In this document: positions 13,740 to 21,973 of the stretch, in pieces
How positions within the stretch are numbered: position 1 is the stretch's first letter
Layout of the letters: each line of letters starts with the position of its first letter
The notes under the pieces: generated by a model
Database searches by the model: none
What the model was told of the DNA's origin: nothing
Seen by the model: the letters and a program-made list of their open reading frames with translations, nothing else
Source: Falsiroseomonas sp044341625
GTDB taxonomy: Bacteria > Pseudomonadota > Alphaproteobacteria > Acetobacterales > Acetobacteraceae
NCBI GenBank assembly: GCA_044341625.1
Contig: JBIIRI010000047.1
Location: forward strand, 1 to 21,973
Direction of reading: 5' to 3'
Length of the DNA: 21,973 nucleotides
Made by a program: the position numbers and the translations under genes

Positions 13740-16700
13740 ATGACCGATGCCCCCGGCCCGGAAGACGGGCTGCGCCCTGGCGTGCTGGCGGCGGCCGAGG
13801 CCGCGTTGCGCCGCGCCGCGCCCGGCCTGCCAGCCGAGGCCGCGGCGCTGCTGCGGCGACTGCATGAGGGGGTGCCGACCGCCGAACTGGCCGCGATGCC
13901 GCCCGAGGCGATGGCGGAGGCCGCCGCGAGCCTCTTCGCCTTTGCCGTCGAACGTCCCCCGGGCCTGGCGAAGCTGCGCGTCCTGCCCTCGGGGCCGGGC
14001 CGCGGCACCGTCCCGGTGGTGGAGATCGTCACCGACGACATGCCCTTCCTGGTGGACAGTGCCCTGGCCGCGCTGGCCGTCCAGGGGCGCGTGGTGCGCC
14101 GGCTGCTGCACCCCATCGTGCCCATCCGCCGCGACGCCGACGGCCGGCTGCTGGCGCTGGGCGAGGGTGCGCGGGAGAGCATGATGCGAATCACCCTCGC
14201 CCCCAGCGCGACAACGACGCTGGGCTCGGGTGGGACGGCGCCGGGCCCCGGCGATGACGACACGCTGCGCCAGGCCCTGGCCCGCGCGATGGGCGATGTG
14301 CGGCTCGCGGTCGGCGACTTCGCGTCGATGCTCGCCCGGCTGCGACAGGCGGACGAGGAGGTTGGCGGAGGCGAAGGCGCGGAGTTCCTGCGCTGGCTGG
14401 CCGACGACAATTTCGTCCTGCTCGGCCATCGCCGCATCGCGCTGGATCGCGCGGGCGGCGCGGCGGTGGTGCGGGACGAAGATCTCGGCGTGCTGCGCGA
14501 TCCTGCGCTGGCGGTGTTCGACGCGCTCAGCTCCCTGCCCGCGCTGCCGCCCGCGGTGCGCGCGATGCTCGGCAACCTGCCCGCCGTGAGCGTCGCCAAG
14601 TCCAACATGCGAAGCCTGGTGCATCGCCCGCAGCACGCCGATGTCGTGATCACCCGCCTTCGCGATGCCGCCGGCCGCGTCGTCGGCGGGCGGCTTTTCC
14701 TCGGCCTGTTCGCGGCCGGCGCCTATAACCGCAACCCCCGCTCCATCCCGCTGCTGCGGGAGAAGGTGTTGCGCATCCTGGCGCAGGCGGGGGTGGAGCC
14801 GGAGACGCATGACGGCCGCGCGCTGCGGAACATCCTTGACACCTGGCCGCGCGACGAACTGTTCCAGGCGCCGGAGGGGGCGATCCTGGAAGGCTGCCGC
14901 CGGGCGCTCGATCTCTCGATCCGCCCGCGCGCGGCGCTGGTGCTGCGGCGCGACCCGTTCGAGCGCTTCGTTTCCGCCATCGTCTGGCTGCCGCGCGACA
15001 CCTTCGACACCAGCCTGCGCGAAGGCGTCGGCACGCTGCTCGCGGGCGCCTTCGACGGCTGGATCTCCGCCTTCTACACACAGCTCGGCGACGCTCCCCT
15101 GGCGCGGGTACATTACGTGATCGGCACCAGGCCGGGCGCGGTGCCGGCGGTGGAGGATGCCGCGCTGGAAGCCGCCGTGGTGCAGGTCGCGCGCGGCTTC
15201 CGCGAAAGGCTGGAGGAAGCGCTGTCGCGCGAGTGCGGGGAGGCGGCGGCCGCCGGTATCCTGACACGTTGGCGCGACGCCTTCCCGCTGACCTATCGCC
15301 AGTCGGAGACCGCCGCGCAGGGCATCGCCGACATCGAGCTGGCGGAAGGCCTGAATCATGGCGGGCGGCCGCGCGCCGTGCTGTCGCGCCCGCCCGGCGG
15401 TGGGGCCCGCATGCTGATGCTGCGGCTGGCCAATCCTGAAGGGCCGCTCGCGCTGTCCGATGCGCTGCCCTTGTTCGAAAGCCTCGACCTGCGCGCGATC
15501 GAGGAAGTGCCGCACCGCCTGACGCCGCGCGGCGGGCCGGTGGTGGTGCTGCATGCCTATCGGCTGGAAGCCGGCGCCGATTGCCCGGATGAGCTGTTCC
15601 CGCGCCTGGCCGATGCGCTCCATGCGCTGCTGGCGGGGATGGTGGAGGCCGATGGCTTCAACCGGCTGGTGCTGCGCGCGGGCCTGTCGTGGAAGGAATG
15701 CTGGCTGCTGCGCGCGATGTATCGCTGGCTGAAGCAGACCGGCTTCCCCTTCGCGCAGGCCAGCGCGCAGGACGCGCTGGCCGCGCATCCCGATGCCGCG
15801 CGCATCCTGCTGGCGCTGTTCCGTGCGCGCTTCGACCCCGCCGTCGCCGACCGTGACGAAGCACGGCTGGATGCCGCTTGGCGCCTGATGCTGGACGGCG
15901 TCGCGAACCCCGATGAGGACCGCATCCTGGCGCGGCTCCGCCTGGTGCTGGATGCGATACTGCGGACGAATTTCTTCGAGCCGAAGGATTACCTGGCCTT
16001 CAAGCTTGACAGCGCGCGGGCCGGCGACATGCCGCTGCCCCGCCCGTGGCGGGAGATCTTCGTCCATTCCCCGCGCATGGAAGGCGCGCATCTGCGCGGC
16101 GGCGCGGTGGCGCGGGGCGGGATCCGCTGGTCGGACCGGCGCGAGGATTTCCGCACCGAGGTGCTGGGGCTCATGAAGGCGCAGGTGCTGAAGAATGTCG
16201 TCATCGTGCCGACCGGCGCGAAGGGCGGCTTCATCGTGAAGCGCCCGCCCGCCCCATCGGACCGGGAGGCGACGATGGCGGAAGGCATCGCCTGCTACCG
16301 CACGCTGGTGCGCGGCATGCTGGACCTGACGGACAATATCGGCGCGGAGGGCATCGTCGCGCGCCCCGGGATCCTGCGCCGCGATGGCGACGATCCCTAT
16401 ATCGTCGCAGCGGCGGACAAGGGCACTGCCACCTTCTCCGACATCGCCAACGGCCTCGCGGTCGAATACGGCTTCTGGCTTGGCGATGCCTTCGCCTCCG
16501 GCGGATCGGCCGGCTACGACCACAAGGGCATGGGCATCACCGCGCGCGGTGCCTGGGTGATGATCGACCGCCACTTCCAGGAATCCCTTGGCCGTGGCGT
16601 GCAGGATGCGCCCTTCCGCTGCGCGGGCGTGGGCGACATGTCGGGTGACGTGTTCGGCAACGGGCTGCTGGTCTCCCGGCGCACGCGGCTGGTCGCCGCC

Positions 16701-18404
16701 TTCGACCATCGCCACATCTTCCTCGACCCCGATCCGGACCCGGAGATATCCTATGCGGAGCGCGAGCGGCTGTTCCGCCTGCCGCGCTCGTCCTGGACGG
16801 ATTACGACGCGCGGCTGCTGTCGCCGGGCAGCGCGGTGCTGCCGCGCAACGCGAAGTCGTTGCCGTTGAGCGCGGAGGCGCGCGCGCTGCTCGGCATCGA
16901 GGCCGAGCGCGCCGACCCCGCCGAGATCATGCGCGCCATCCTGAAGCTGCCGGTGGAGCTGCTCTATTTCGGCGGCATCGGCACCTATGTAAAGGCGAGC
17001 ACGGAAACCCAGGCCGAGGCCGGCGACCGCGCCAATGACGCGATCCGCGTCGATGGCCGCGACATCCGCGCGAAGGTACTGGGGGAGGGCGCCAATCTTG
17101 GCATCACCCAGGCCGGGCGGGTGGAGGCGGCGCGGGCCGGCCTGCGCCTGAACACCGACGCGCTCGACAACAGCGCAGGCGTCAGCACCTCAGACCATGA
17201 GGTCAACATCAAGATCCTGCTGGCCGCGGCCGAGCAGGACGGCGCGATCACGCGCCAACAGCGCGATGCGCTGCTGGCCGGGATGACGGAGGAGGTCGCG
17301 CGGCTGGTGCTGGCGGACAACCACGCGCAATCCCTGGCCGTCAGTCTCGAGGCGCTGAACGCGGTCGAGAACCTGCCCGCCCATGCCGCGCTGATGGATC
17401 GGCTGGAGGCGGAGCGGCTGCTGGATCGCGCCGTGGCCGGCCTGCCGGATGCCGCGACGCTGCGCGCCCGCGTGGCGGCGAACGAGGGCCTGCTCCGCCC
17501 CGAGATCGCGGCGCTGCTGCCCTTCTGCAAGCTCTGGCTGAGCCAGGCGATCGAGCAAGGCGCGCTGCCCGACGATCCGGCGCTGGCGCCCTTGCTGGTC
17601 GCCTATTTCCCCGCGCCGCTGCGGGAACGCTTCGCGCCCCTGATCGCGCGTCACCGGCTGCGGCGCGAATTGGTCGCGATGAGCCTCGCCAATCTGGCGG
17701 CGAACCGCCTTGGCATCGCCGGGCTCGCGCGGCTGGCCGGTGGGGCGGGCGATCCGTCGGCGGTCGTGCGGGCCGCCTGGCTCGCGGGCGAGCTGTTCGG
17801 CATCGAGGATGCGGCGGTGGCCGTGGATGCCACCCCGGTGCCGGCGGCGTCGCGGCTTGGCGCGCTGCTCGGTCTGCGGCGGCTGCAGGAAGGCGCAGCG
17901 CGCGAGCTGCTGGGCGTCCCCGGCGCGCTGGGCGGGGTGCGCGATTTCCTGGCGTCGGGCATCGCCCCGCTGGTCGGCGCCGCCAGCGCCGCGCCGACGG
18001 CGGAGGCCGCGCTGCTCGCAGCCTCCGGCATCCCCGATCGGGCCGCCACTTTGGCTGGCACGCCGGGGCTCGCGGCCGCGCCGTCCATCGTGCGGCTGGC
18101 GGCGGAAGCCGGCATCGCGCCGGTCGAGGCCGCCACGGCCTGGGCTGCGGTGGGGGAAGCCTTCGCGCTCGATGCCCTGCGTGCCGCAGCTGAACGGGCG
18201 CGTGCCAACGGTCCCTTCGGCGCGCGCGCCAAGGCCGAGGCGCTGGCGGATCTCGCGGCGCTGCAGGCGCGGCTGGCGCGGTCGAGGCTGACGGGCGCGC
18301 TGCCGGATGGCGCGGCGGCGTCGCGGCTGGCGCGGGATGCGGCGGCGGCGGGCGATCTGGTCGCAATCGGCGTCGCAACGCGGGCGCTGGGTGGGCTAGG
18401 GTAG
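13740..18404 (+). CDS. gdhB: NAD-specific glutamate dehydrogenase, large (180-kDa class)
   Basis: It deaminates glutamate to 2-oxoglutarate and ammonia with NAD+, mainly in amino-acid catabolism. The 1554-residue product belongs to the large bacterial GDH class (called gdhB in Pseudomonas and gdhZ in Caulobacter). Visible landmarks: the N-terminal regulatory part with DDMPFLVDS (about 100); the catalytic core from about 785 with GGIRWSDRREDFRTEVLGLMKAQ and KNVVIVPTGAKGGF; AAADKGTATFSDIAN; GGSAGYDHKGMGITARGAW; and DMSGDVFGNG. The nucleotide-binding part has GEGANLG (about 1116) and GVSTSDHEVNIKIL. A helical C-terminal domain completes it, with no internal break. ATG 13740 has GGGGAGGAG seven bases upstream, which settles the start. 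Other members of this class are allosterically controlled. Confidence 0.96.
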   Translation: MTDAPGPEDGLRPGVLAAAEAALRRAAPGLPAEAAALLRRLHEGVPTAELAAMPPEAMAEAAASLFAFAVERPPGLAKLRVLPSGPGRGTVPVVEIVTDDMPFLVDSALAALAVQGRVVRRLLHPIVPIRRDADGRLLALGEGARESMMRITLAPSATTTLGSGGTAPGPGDDDTLRQALARAMGDVRLAVGDFASMLARLRQADEEVGGGEGAEFLRWLADDNFVLLGHRRIALDRAGGAAVVRDEDLGVLRDPALAVFDALSSLPALPPAVRAMLGNLPAVSVAKSNMRSLVHRPQHADVVITRLRDAAGRVVGGRLFLGLFAAGAYNRNPRSIPLLREKVLRILAQAGVEPETHDGRALRNILDTWPRDELFQAPEGAILEGCRRALDLSIRPRAALVLRRDPFERFVSAIVWLPRDTFDTSLREGVGTLLAGAFDGWISAFYTQLGDAPLARVHYVIGTRPGAVPAVEDAALEAAVVQVARGFRERLEEALSRECGEAAAAGILTRWRDAFPLTYRQSETAAQGIADIELAEGLNHGGRPRAVLSRPPGGGARMLMLRLANPEGPLALSDALPLFESLDLRAIEEVPHRLTPRGGPVVVLHAYRLEAGADCPDELFPRLADALHALLAGMVEADGFNRLVLRAGLSWKECWLLRAMYRWLKQTGFPFAQASAQDALAAHPDAARILLALFRARFDPAVADRDEARLDAAWRLMLDGVANPDEDRILARLRLVLDAILRTNFFEPKDYLAFKLDSARAGDMPLPRPWREIFVHSPRMEGAHLRGGAVARGGIRWSDRREDFRTEVLGLMKAQVLKNVVIVPTGAKGGFIVKRPPAPSDREATMAEGIACYRTLVRGMLDLTDNIGAEGIVARPGILRRDGDDPYIVAAADKGTATFSDIANGLAVEYGFWLGDAFASGGSAGYDHKGMGITARGAWVMIDRHFQESLGRGVQDAPFRCAGVGDMSGDVFGNGLLVSRRTRLVAAFDHRHIFLDPDPDPEISYAERERLFRLPRSSWTDYDARLLSPGSAVLPRNAKSLPLSAEARALLGIEAERADPAEIMRAILKLPVELLYFGGIGTYVKASTETQAEAGDRANDAIRVDGRDIRAKVLGEGANLGITQAGRVEAARAGLRLNTDALDNSAGVSTSDHEVNIKILLAAAEQDGAITRQQRDALLAGMTEEVARLVLADNHAQSLAVSLEALNAVENLPAHAALMDRLEAERLLDRAVAGLPDAATLRARVAANEGLLRPEIAALLPFCKLWLSQAIEQGALPDDPALAPLLVAYFPAPLRERFAPLIARHRLRRELVAMSLANLAANRLGIAGLARLAGGAGDPSAVVRAAWLAGELFGIEDAAVAVDATPVPAASRLGALLGLRRLQEGAARELLGVPGALGGVRDFLASGIAPLVGAASAAPTAEAALLAASGIPDRAATLAGTPGLAAAPSIVRLAAEAGIAPVEAATAWAAVGEAFALDALRAAAERARANGPFGARAKAEALADLAALQARLARSRLTGALPDGAAASRLARDAAAAGDLVAIGVATRALGGLG

Positions 18405-18430
18405 GCTGGGATCGCGCCGGGTGCCGGCGG

Positions 18431-18561
18431 TCGCGCGGGCCCCCTCCCTACCCCTCCCCCACGATCGTGGGGGACGGAGTTAGGGTGCGCCCCCGAAAAC
18501 CCTCTCCCGCAACGCGGGGGAGGTTGGCTGCGCGCCGCGCAGCCGGGAGGGGGCCGCGCGA
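18431..18561. repeat. 131-bp intergenic element with inverted ends and internal hairpins
   Basis: The ends 18431-18448 and 18545-18561 are inverted copies differing by one inserted C; the perfect inner part is GGCCCCCTCCC against GGGAGGGGGCC. Inside are CCCCCACGATCGTGGGGG (18456-18473), a CTCCCGC/GCGGGGGAG hairpin near 18504-18522, and GGCTGCGC/GCGCAGCC (18526-18533 and 18537-18544). It fills most of the 202-base gap after the dehydrogenase, which holds no gene. It could be a MITE-like or BIME-like repeat and would also act as a terminator. Confidence 0.65.
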
Positions 18562-18606
18562 CTGCCTGTGCCATCGCTGCGACCGCCACCATCACCGGAC
18601 CACCAC

Positions 18607-19863
18607 ATGAACCGCAAAGCCTGGGCCTGGGCCTTCTACGACTGGGCCAACAGCGCCTTCCCGACCGTGGTCTCCACCTTCGTCATCGCCGCCTATTTCG
18701 CGCAAGGCATCGCGCCCGATCCCGCGACGGGTCAGTCGCAATGGGGCTGGACGCTGGCGGTGGCGGGGCTCTGCATCGCCATCCTCTCGCCGCTGCTCGG
18801 CGCGGTGGCGGATGCGGGCGGACGACGGCGCGCGATGCTCGGGCTGTTCATGGTCATGACGGCGCTGGCCACCGCCGGCCTCTGGTTCGCGAAGCCCGAT
18901 CCGGCCTTCACGTTCTACGCGCTCGCTTGCGTGGCGATTGCCACGATCAGCTTCGAGATCGGCACGGTCTTCTACAATTCCATGCTGCCGCAGGTCGCCC
19001 CGCGCCATCAGATCGGGCGTGTTTCGGGCCTCGCCTGGGGGCTTGGCTATGCTGGCGGGCTGGCGTGTCTCGGCGTCGCGCTGGTGGTGCTGGTGCAGCC
19101 CAACCCGTCGCCGCTCGGGCTCGACAGAAGCGAGGCGGAGCATGTGCGGGCCACCGCGCTGCTGGTCGCGGTCTGGCTGCTGGCCTTCTCCTGGCCTGCC
19201 TTGCTGGCGCTGCCCGATCCACCGGGACGAAAGCCCAGCTGGGGACAGGCCGCGGCGGCTGGGCTGGCGGAGGTGGTTGCGTTGGTCCGCACCCTGCCGG
19301 GCAATCCCGTGCTGGCGCGCTTCCTGGTGGCGCGGCTGTTCTACACCGATGGGCTCAACACGCTGTTCGCCTTCGGCGCGATCTACGCTGCCGGCACCTT
19401 CGGCATGGAGTTCGAGCAGATCCTGCTGTTCGGCATCGCGATGAATGTCGCCGCGGGCCTGGGTGCGGCGGGCTTCGCGCTGGTGGAGGACCGCGTCGGG
19501 TCACGGCGGATGGTGCTGGCCGCGCTGGCCGCGATGGTGGTGCTGGGCGTGCCGCTGCTGCTGACGGGCAGCGAGACCTGGTTCTGGATTCTGGCGCTGT
19601 CGCTCGGCCTGTTCTTCGGCCCCGCCCAGGCCGCGAGCCGCAGCTTCATGGCGCGGCTCGCGCCGCCCGGCGAGGCCTCCGCTTGGTTTGGGCTGTTCGC
19701 GCTGTCGGGGCGCGTGACAGGCTTCCTCGGCCCCGCGGTGCTGGCGGTGGTGACGGCGCTGACGGCCAGCCAGCGGATCGGCATGGCGACGGTGCTGGTC
19801 TTCCTGGCCATCGGCGCGCTGATCCTGGCCACGGTGCGGGAGGACCAGCGCGCCAAGGCATAG
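18607..19863 (+). CDS. UMF1/Atg22-like MFS transporter
   Basis: The 418-residue inner-membrane protein begins MNRKAWAWAFYDWANSAFPTVVSTFVIAAYF, the characteristic opening of the UMF1 (Atg22-like) MFS branch. Roughly 12 hydrophobic segments follow, with an ADAGGRRRAML loop between helices 2 and 3 (about 73-84), a long central loop rich in Pro and charge (about 200-220), and the late GLFFGPAQAASRSFMARLAP segment typical of the family. Yeast Atg22 exports vacuolar amino acids; bacterial substrates are mostly unknown. No Shine-Dalgarno precedes ATG 18607 (the upstream sequence is CA-rich), so initiation may be weak or leaderless. It follows the repeat element, probably in its own transcription unit. 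Confidence 0.85.
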   Translation: MNRKAWAWAFYDWANSAFPTVVSTFVIAAYFAQGIAPDPATGQSQWGWTLAVAGLCIAILSPLLGAVADAGGRRRAMLGLFMVMTALATAGLWFAKPDPAFTFYALACVAIATISFEIGTVFYNSMLPQVAPRHQIGRVSGLAWGLGYAGGLACLGVALVVLVQPNPSPLGLDRSEAEHVRATALLVAVWLLAFSWPALLALPDPPGRKPSWGQAAAAGLAEVVALVRTLPGNPVLARFLVARLFYTDGLNTLFAFGAIYAAGTFGMEFEQILLFGIAMNVAAGLGAAGFALVEDRVGSRRMVLAALAAMVVLGVPLLLTGSETWFWILALSLGLFFGPAQAASRSFMARLAPPGEASAWFGLFALSGRVTGFLGPAVLAVVTALTASQRIGMATVLVFLAIGALILATVREDQRAKA

Positions 19864-19878
19864 GGCAGATCGCGGGAG

Positions 19879-19890
19879 GGCGTGAACGCC
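19879..19890. terminator. Short hairpin between convergent genes
   Basis: GGCGTGAACGCC forms a 4-5-bp stem with a tiny loop in the 38-base gap between the UMF1-like gene and the CBS-BON gene. It is weak, and the only candidate terminator there. Confidence 0.3.
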
Positions 19891-19901
19891 TAGCCGTTTC
19901 C

Positions 19902-20600
19902 CTATCCCGTGGCGAAGAGATAGGCCGGCATGGGCTGGGTGTTGTCGACCACGCTTTTCACACCGGGGACGTTCTCCGCCAGCACGCGCAGGCCGCGCTG
20001 CACGGCGGCGCTGCGGCTGAAGCCGTGGAACTGCACAACGCCGCCGGTTACCTCCACCATGGTGTAGAAGGTGTCGGCCCAGGGTTCCTTCTTCATTGCC
20101 GCCAGCACGGCGCGGCGGATGCGCTCGTCGGACAACTCACCCTGCGGTTCCGGCGGCGCGACCAGGGCGCGCAGCAGATCGGCGCGGGAAACGATCCCCT
20201 TCAGCCGTCCTTCCTGCGTGACCAGCACGCGGCGAATGCTGCGGTCCTCCATCACATGCGCCACCGCGGAGGCCAGCGTCTCCGGGTCCACCGTGACGAC
20301 GTCGGAGGTCATGACGTCGCGCGCTGTCACCCCGTGGGTGCGGGCATACCGTTCCGCGTCGCGCGCCGGGTCGGCGAAGAGGCTGGCGAACCAGCCGGCG
20401 GGCTTGTCCTGCTCTCCCGCCAGGCGGCGGATCAGGTCGCCCTCGGTGACGACCCCGACAGTTTGGCCCTGGGCGTCGACCACCGGTACGGCGGAGATGC
20501 CCCGATCCCCCAGCAGCCGCGCGATTGCCAGCACGGGCGTCTCCGGGGGGACGGTGATCACATCGGGGGTCATCAGGTCCCTGGCGCGAAGCGTCGTCAT
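19902..20600 (-). CDS. CBS-CBS-BON domain protein
   Basis: The 232-residue soluble protein has two CBS domains (about 8-60, with DLMTPDVITVPPETPVLAIARLLGDRGISAVPVVD; and 94-147, with DVMTSDVVTVDPETLASAVAHVMEDRSIRRVLV), which bind adenine nucleotides in known families. A C-terminal BON domain follows (about 157-220: IRRAVLAAMKKEPW, TGGVVQFHGFSRSAAVQRGLRVLAENVPGVKSVVD). CBS-BON proteins are frequent in alphaproteobacterial stress or low-oxygen regulons, but their partners are mostly unknown. ATG 20600 has GGGAGA seven bases upstream. A TTGAC-N4-GTCAA box about 69 bases upstream suggests FNR/FixK-type control. Confidence 0.9.
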   Translation of the reverse strand: MTTLRARDLMTPDVITVPPETPVLAIARLLGDRGISAVPVVDAQGQTVGVVTEGDLIRRLAGEQDKPAGWFASLFADPARDAERYARTHGVTARDVMTSDVVTVDPETLASAVAHVMEDRSIRRVLVTQEGRLKGIVSRADLLRALVAPPEPQGELSDERIRRAVLAAMKKEPWADTFYTMVEVTGGVVQFHGFSRSAAVQRGLRVLAENVPGVKSVVDNTQPMPAYLFATG

Positions 20601-20662
20601 CGAAATTCTCCCTTGGCGGGTTGCAGGCCTAGGAAGCCTATGGACCCCACCGGGGTTCCGCC

Positions 20663-20676
20663 TTGACGCAGGTCAA
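20663..20676. promoter_or_regulatory. FNR/FixK-like palindrome TTGACGCAGGTCAA
   Basis: TTGAC-GCAG-GTCAA is a perfect 5-bp-arm palindrome (6 bp with the flanking C and G) with the spacing of the FNR/FixK/Dnr site TTGAT-N4-ATCAA, differing by C for T in each half. On the minus strand a CATAGG -10-like box at 20637-20642 puts a start about 40 bases from the box centre, consistent with activation of the CBS-BON gene. It could also affect the TAXI gene. Confidence 0.55.
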
Positions 20677-20745
20677 GCACGGCTCTTTCACACCATGGCC
20701 GGGGCCTGTATGGCTGGGGCTCCTGACACGGGAGGAACAAGAAAC

Positions 20746-21723
20746 ATGACCACCACCTTAAACCGCCGCACGCTGGCCCTCGGCGCCGCCGCCCTTGCCC
20801 TGCCGGGCATCGCCCGCGCCCAGGCACCGATGCAGATGTCGATCGCTACCGGCACGACGGGCGGCGTGTACTATCCGCTGGGCGGCGCGCTCGCGAACTA
20901 CCTCTCGCGCGGCATTCCGGGGATGAGCGCTACGGCGGAAGTCACCGCCGGCTCCGTCGCGAATTTCCAGCTGCTGGGCGCCGGGCGCATCGGGCTGCTG
21001 TTTGGGCAGGTGGATGCCGCCGTGGACGCCGTGCGCGGCGCCGGGCCCTTCCGCGGCCGCGTGGTGCCGGCGCGCGCCATCGCCGTGCTCTACACCAACC
21101 GCATGCAGGTCGTGACGACCGCCGCAACGGGCATCCGCTCCATGGCGGACCTCCGCGGCAAGCGGATCAGCACCGGTGCGCCGGCCTCTGCCACTGAGCT
21201 GTTCGCGCTGCGCCTGATCGCCGCCGCAGGCCTCGATGCCCAGCGCGACTTCCGCGCGCGCGAACGCCTGTCGCCGGCGGAATCCACCAATGCGATCCGG
21301 GACGGCAAACTCGACGCCTATTTCTTCGTCTCCGGCGTGCCGACCAGCGCGATCACCGACCTGGGCGCGACGCCCGGCACGCAACTGGTTCTGGTGGACC
21401 ACGACCAGCACCTGGAGCCGATCGTGCGCGAGCACGGCCCGGTCTACTTCCCGGAAGTGATTCCGGCCGGCACCTATCCTGGCCAGACCACGCCGAACCG
21501 CCAGCTGTCCGTCGCCAACATCCTGGCGGTACGCGAAGACATGCCGCCGGCGCTCGTCACCCAGATCATGCAGGTGCTGTGGTCCAACCGCGAGGACTGG
21601 GCGCGCGTCCATGCCGAAGCCCGCAACTTCACCCTGCAACAGCAGAAGACCGCCGCCGCCGGCATCCCCTGGCACCCCGCGGCGGAAGCCTTCTGGCGCG
21701 CGGCCGGCGCGACGCTGGCCTGA
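20746..21723 (+). CDS. TAXI-family TRAP transporter solute-binding protein
   Basis: This is a periplasmic receptor of the TAXI branch of TRAP transporters, whose known substrates include glutamate and other carboxylates. The 325-residue product has a signal peptide NRRTLALGAAALALPGIARAQ (twin arginines at 7-8, cleavage near 25/26). The family opening MSIATGTTGGVYYPLGGALANYLS (31-54) follows, then GSVANFQLLGAGRIGLLFGQVDAA, the SMADLRGKRISTGAPASATE segment, and DGKLDAYFFVSGVPTSAITDL. ATG 20746 has GGGAGGAA about 8-10 bases upstream. No TRAP membrane subunit is adjacent: the upstream gene is CBS-BON and downstream are only hairpins, so the receptor appears orphan here or uses a permease elsewhere. 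Confidence 0.9.
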   Translation: MTTTLNRRTLALGAAALALPGIARAQAPMQMSIATGTTGGVYYPLGGALANYLSRGIPGMSATAEVTAGSVANFQLLGAGRIGLLFGQVDAAVDAVRGAGPFRGRVVPARAIAVLYTNRMQVVTTAATGIRSMADLRGKRISTGAPASATELFALRLIAAAGLDAQRDFRARERLSPAESTNAIRDGKLDAYFFVSGVPTSAITDLGATPGTQLVLVDHDQHLEPIVREHGPVYFPEVIPAGTYPGQTTPNRQLSVANILAVREDMPPALVTQIMQVLWSNREDWARVHAEARNFTLQQQKTAAAGIPWHPAAEAFWRAAGATLA

Positions 21724-21737
21724 GGCGCTGTGGCGTG

Positions 21738-21918
21738 CGGGAGGGGCCTTGCCCCTCCCGGACCCACCCCACCAAGGGGCAGTGGCCCCTTGGAACCCAT
21801 GAGTTATGGCACGCAGCGGGAGGGGGCCATGCCCCCTCCCGCTGCGTGCCAGAAAACTGATCGAGGTCCAGGAGGCTAAGCCTCCTGGCGGGTGGGGTTC
21901 GGGGAGGGCGGCGCCCTC
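21738..21918. repeat. Array of five GC-rich hairpins, no gene (21724-21973)
   Basis: Five successive hairpins fill the end of the window. H1: 21738-21747 with 21751-21760, loop CTT. H2: 21772-21780 with 21785-21793, loop AGTG. H3: 21807-21827 with 21831-21851, loop CAT. H4: 21868-21876 with 21880-21888, loop TAA. H5: 21904-21909 with 21913-21918. H1 lies 14 bases after the TAXI stop and could terminate it. H1 and H3 share a GGGAGGGG core also found at the ends of the 18431-18561 element. No coding sequence was supported in this region. Confidence 0.75.
21807..21851. repeat. 21-bp perfect stem hairpin with CAT loop
   Basis: This is the third and strongest hairpin of the terminal array. Twenty-one contiguous base pairs run from TGGCACGCAG to CTGCGTGCCA around a three-base loop. 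Such a long perfect GC-rich stem suggests a maintained repeat unit rather than a simple terminator. Confidence 0.8.
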
Positions 21919-21973
21919 TCCGCAGCACCACCGGCCCCACAGCCAGCCTAGGAAGCCCGCCCGCGTGTCCAGC

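Noticed and set aside
13098..16715. Minus-strand open frame of 1205 codons
   Set aside because: Antisense to cupin A (other frame) and glutamate dehydrogenase; composition is the His/Arg/Gln-rich pattern of a GC-rich shadow frame.
18405..18606. Insertion sequence with transposase
   Set aside because: The element has inverted ends but no coding sequence, so only a non-autonomous repeat is supported.
18741..20666. Plus-strand open frame of 641 codons
   Set aside because: Out of frame with the UMF1-like gene and antisense to CBS-BON; no recognisable motif.
21579..21860. Small gene at the right end
   Set aside because: The open frame overlaps the TAXI gene and runs through hairpins; no ribosome-binding site or motif.
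1..21973. CRISPR array
   Set aside because: The only regular repeats are in-frame coding repeats at 11147-11617 and intergenic hairpins; no direct repeats with unique spacers.

Overview
The window is GC-rich (roughly 70% by eye) chromosomal DNA. It looks like an alphaproteobacterium, most likely Acetobacteraceae (Roseomonas-like). The reasons are the divergent rph/hrcA pair, the hisF-hisE-HIT order, a GTTC-N7-GTTC LexA box of the alphaproteobacterial type, a large NAD-glutamate dehydrogenase, a TAXI solute receptor and many GC-rich intergenic hairpins. The family assignment is inference; no rRNA or tRNA gene is present. All protein calls were made by reading motifs, without database searches.

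Layout. 1-267 (-): 5' part of rph, divergent from hrcA (+). A small membrane protein, hisF, hisE (with an unusual lysine-rich tail), a HIT protein and a SirB1/TPR protein follow on the + strand. At 4752-4755 the SirB1/TPR gene meets an HMG-CoA-lyase-like gene (-) and the two stop codons share one CTAG. At 5782-8486 (-) lies a DNA-damage module: a radical SAM/HhH protein translationally coupled to a DUF4130-UdgX fusion. Its promoter carries a perfect LexA-type box, and the radical SAM protein ends in a clamp-binding-like QMSLF. An MFS gene diverges from it and runs into two strong palindromes.

9926-13555 (-) is a four-gene accessory cluster: cupin_4/JmjC-like protein A, an OmpA-like periplasmic protein, an exported protein made of seven DSDPxDP/GRGG repeats, and cupin_4 protein B. 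Two predicted Fe(II) hydroxylases bracketing an exported, multi-copy-motif protein is the least described arrangement here. It could be a protein-modification system.

13740-18404 (+) is the 1554-residue NAD-dependent glutamate dehydrogenase. It is followed by a 131-bp element with inverted ends and a UMF1/Atg22-like MFS transporter. A CBS-CBS-BON protein (-) and a TAXI-type receptor (+) diverge around a palindromic FNR/FixK-like box. The last 250 bases hold no gene but an array of five hairpins, one with a 21-bp perfect stem.
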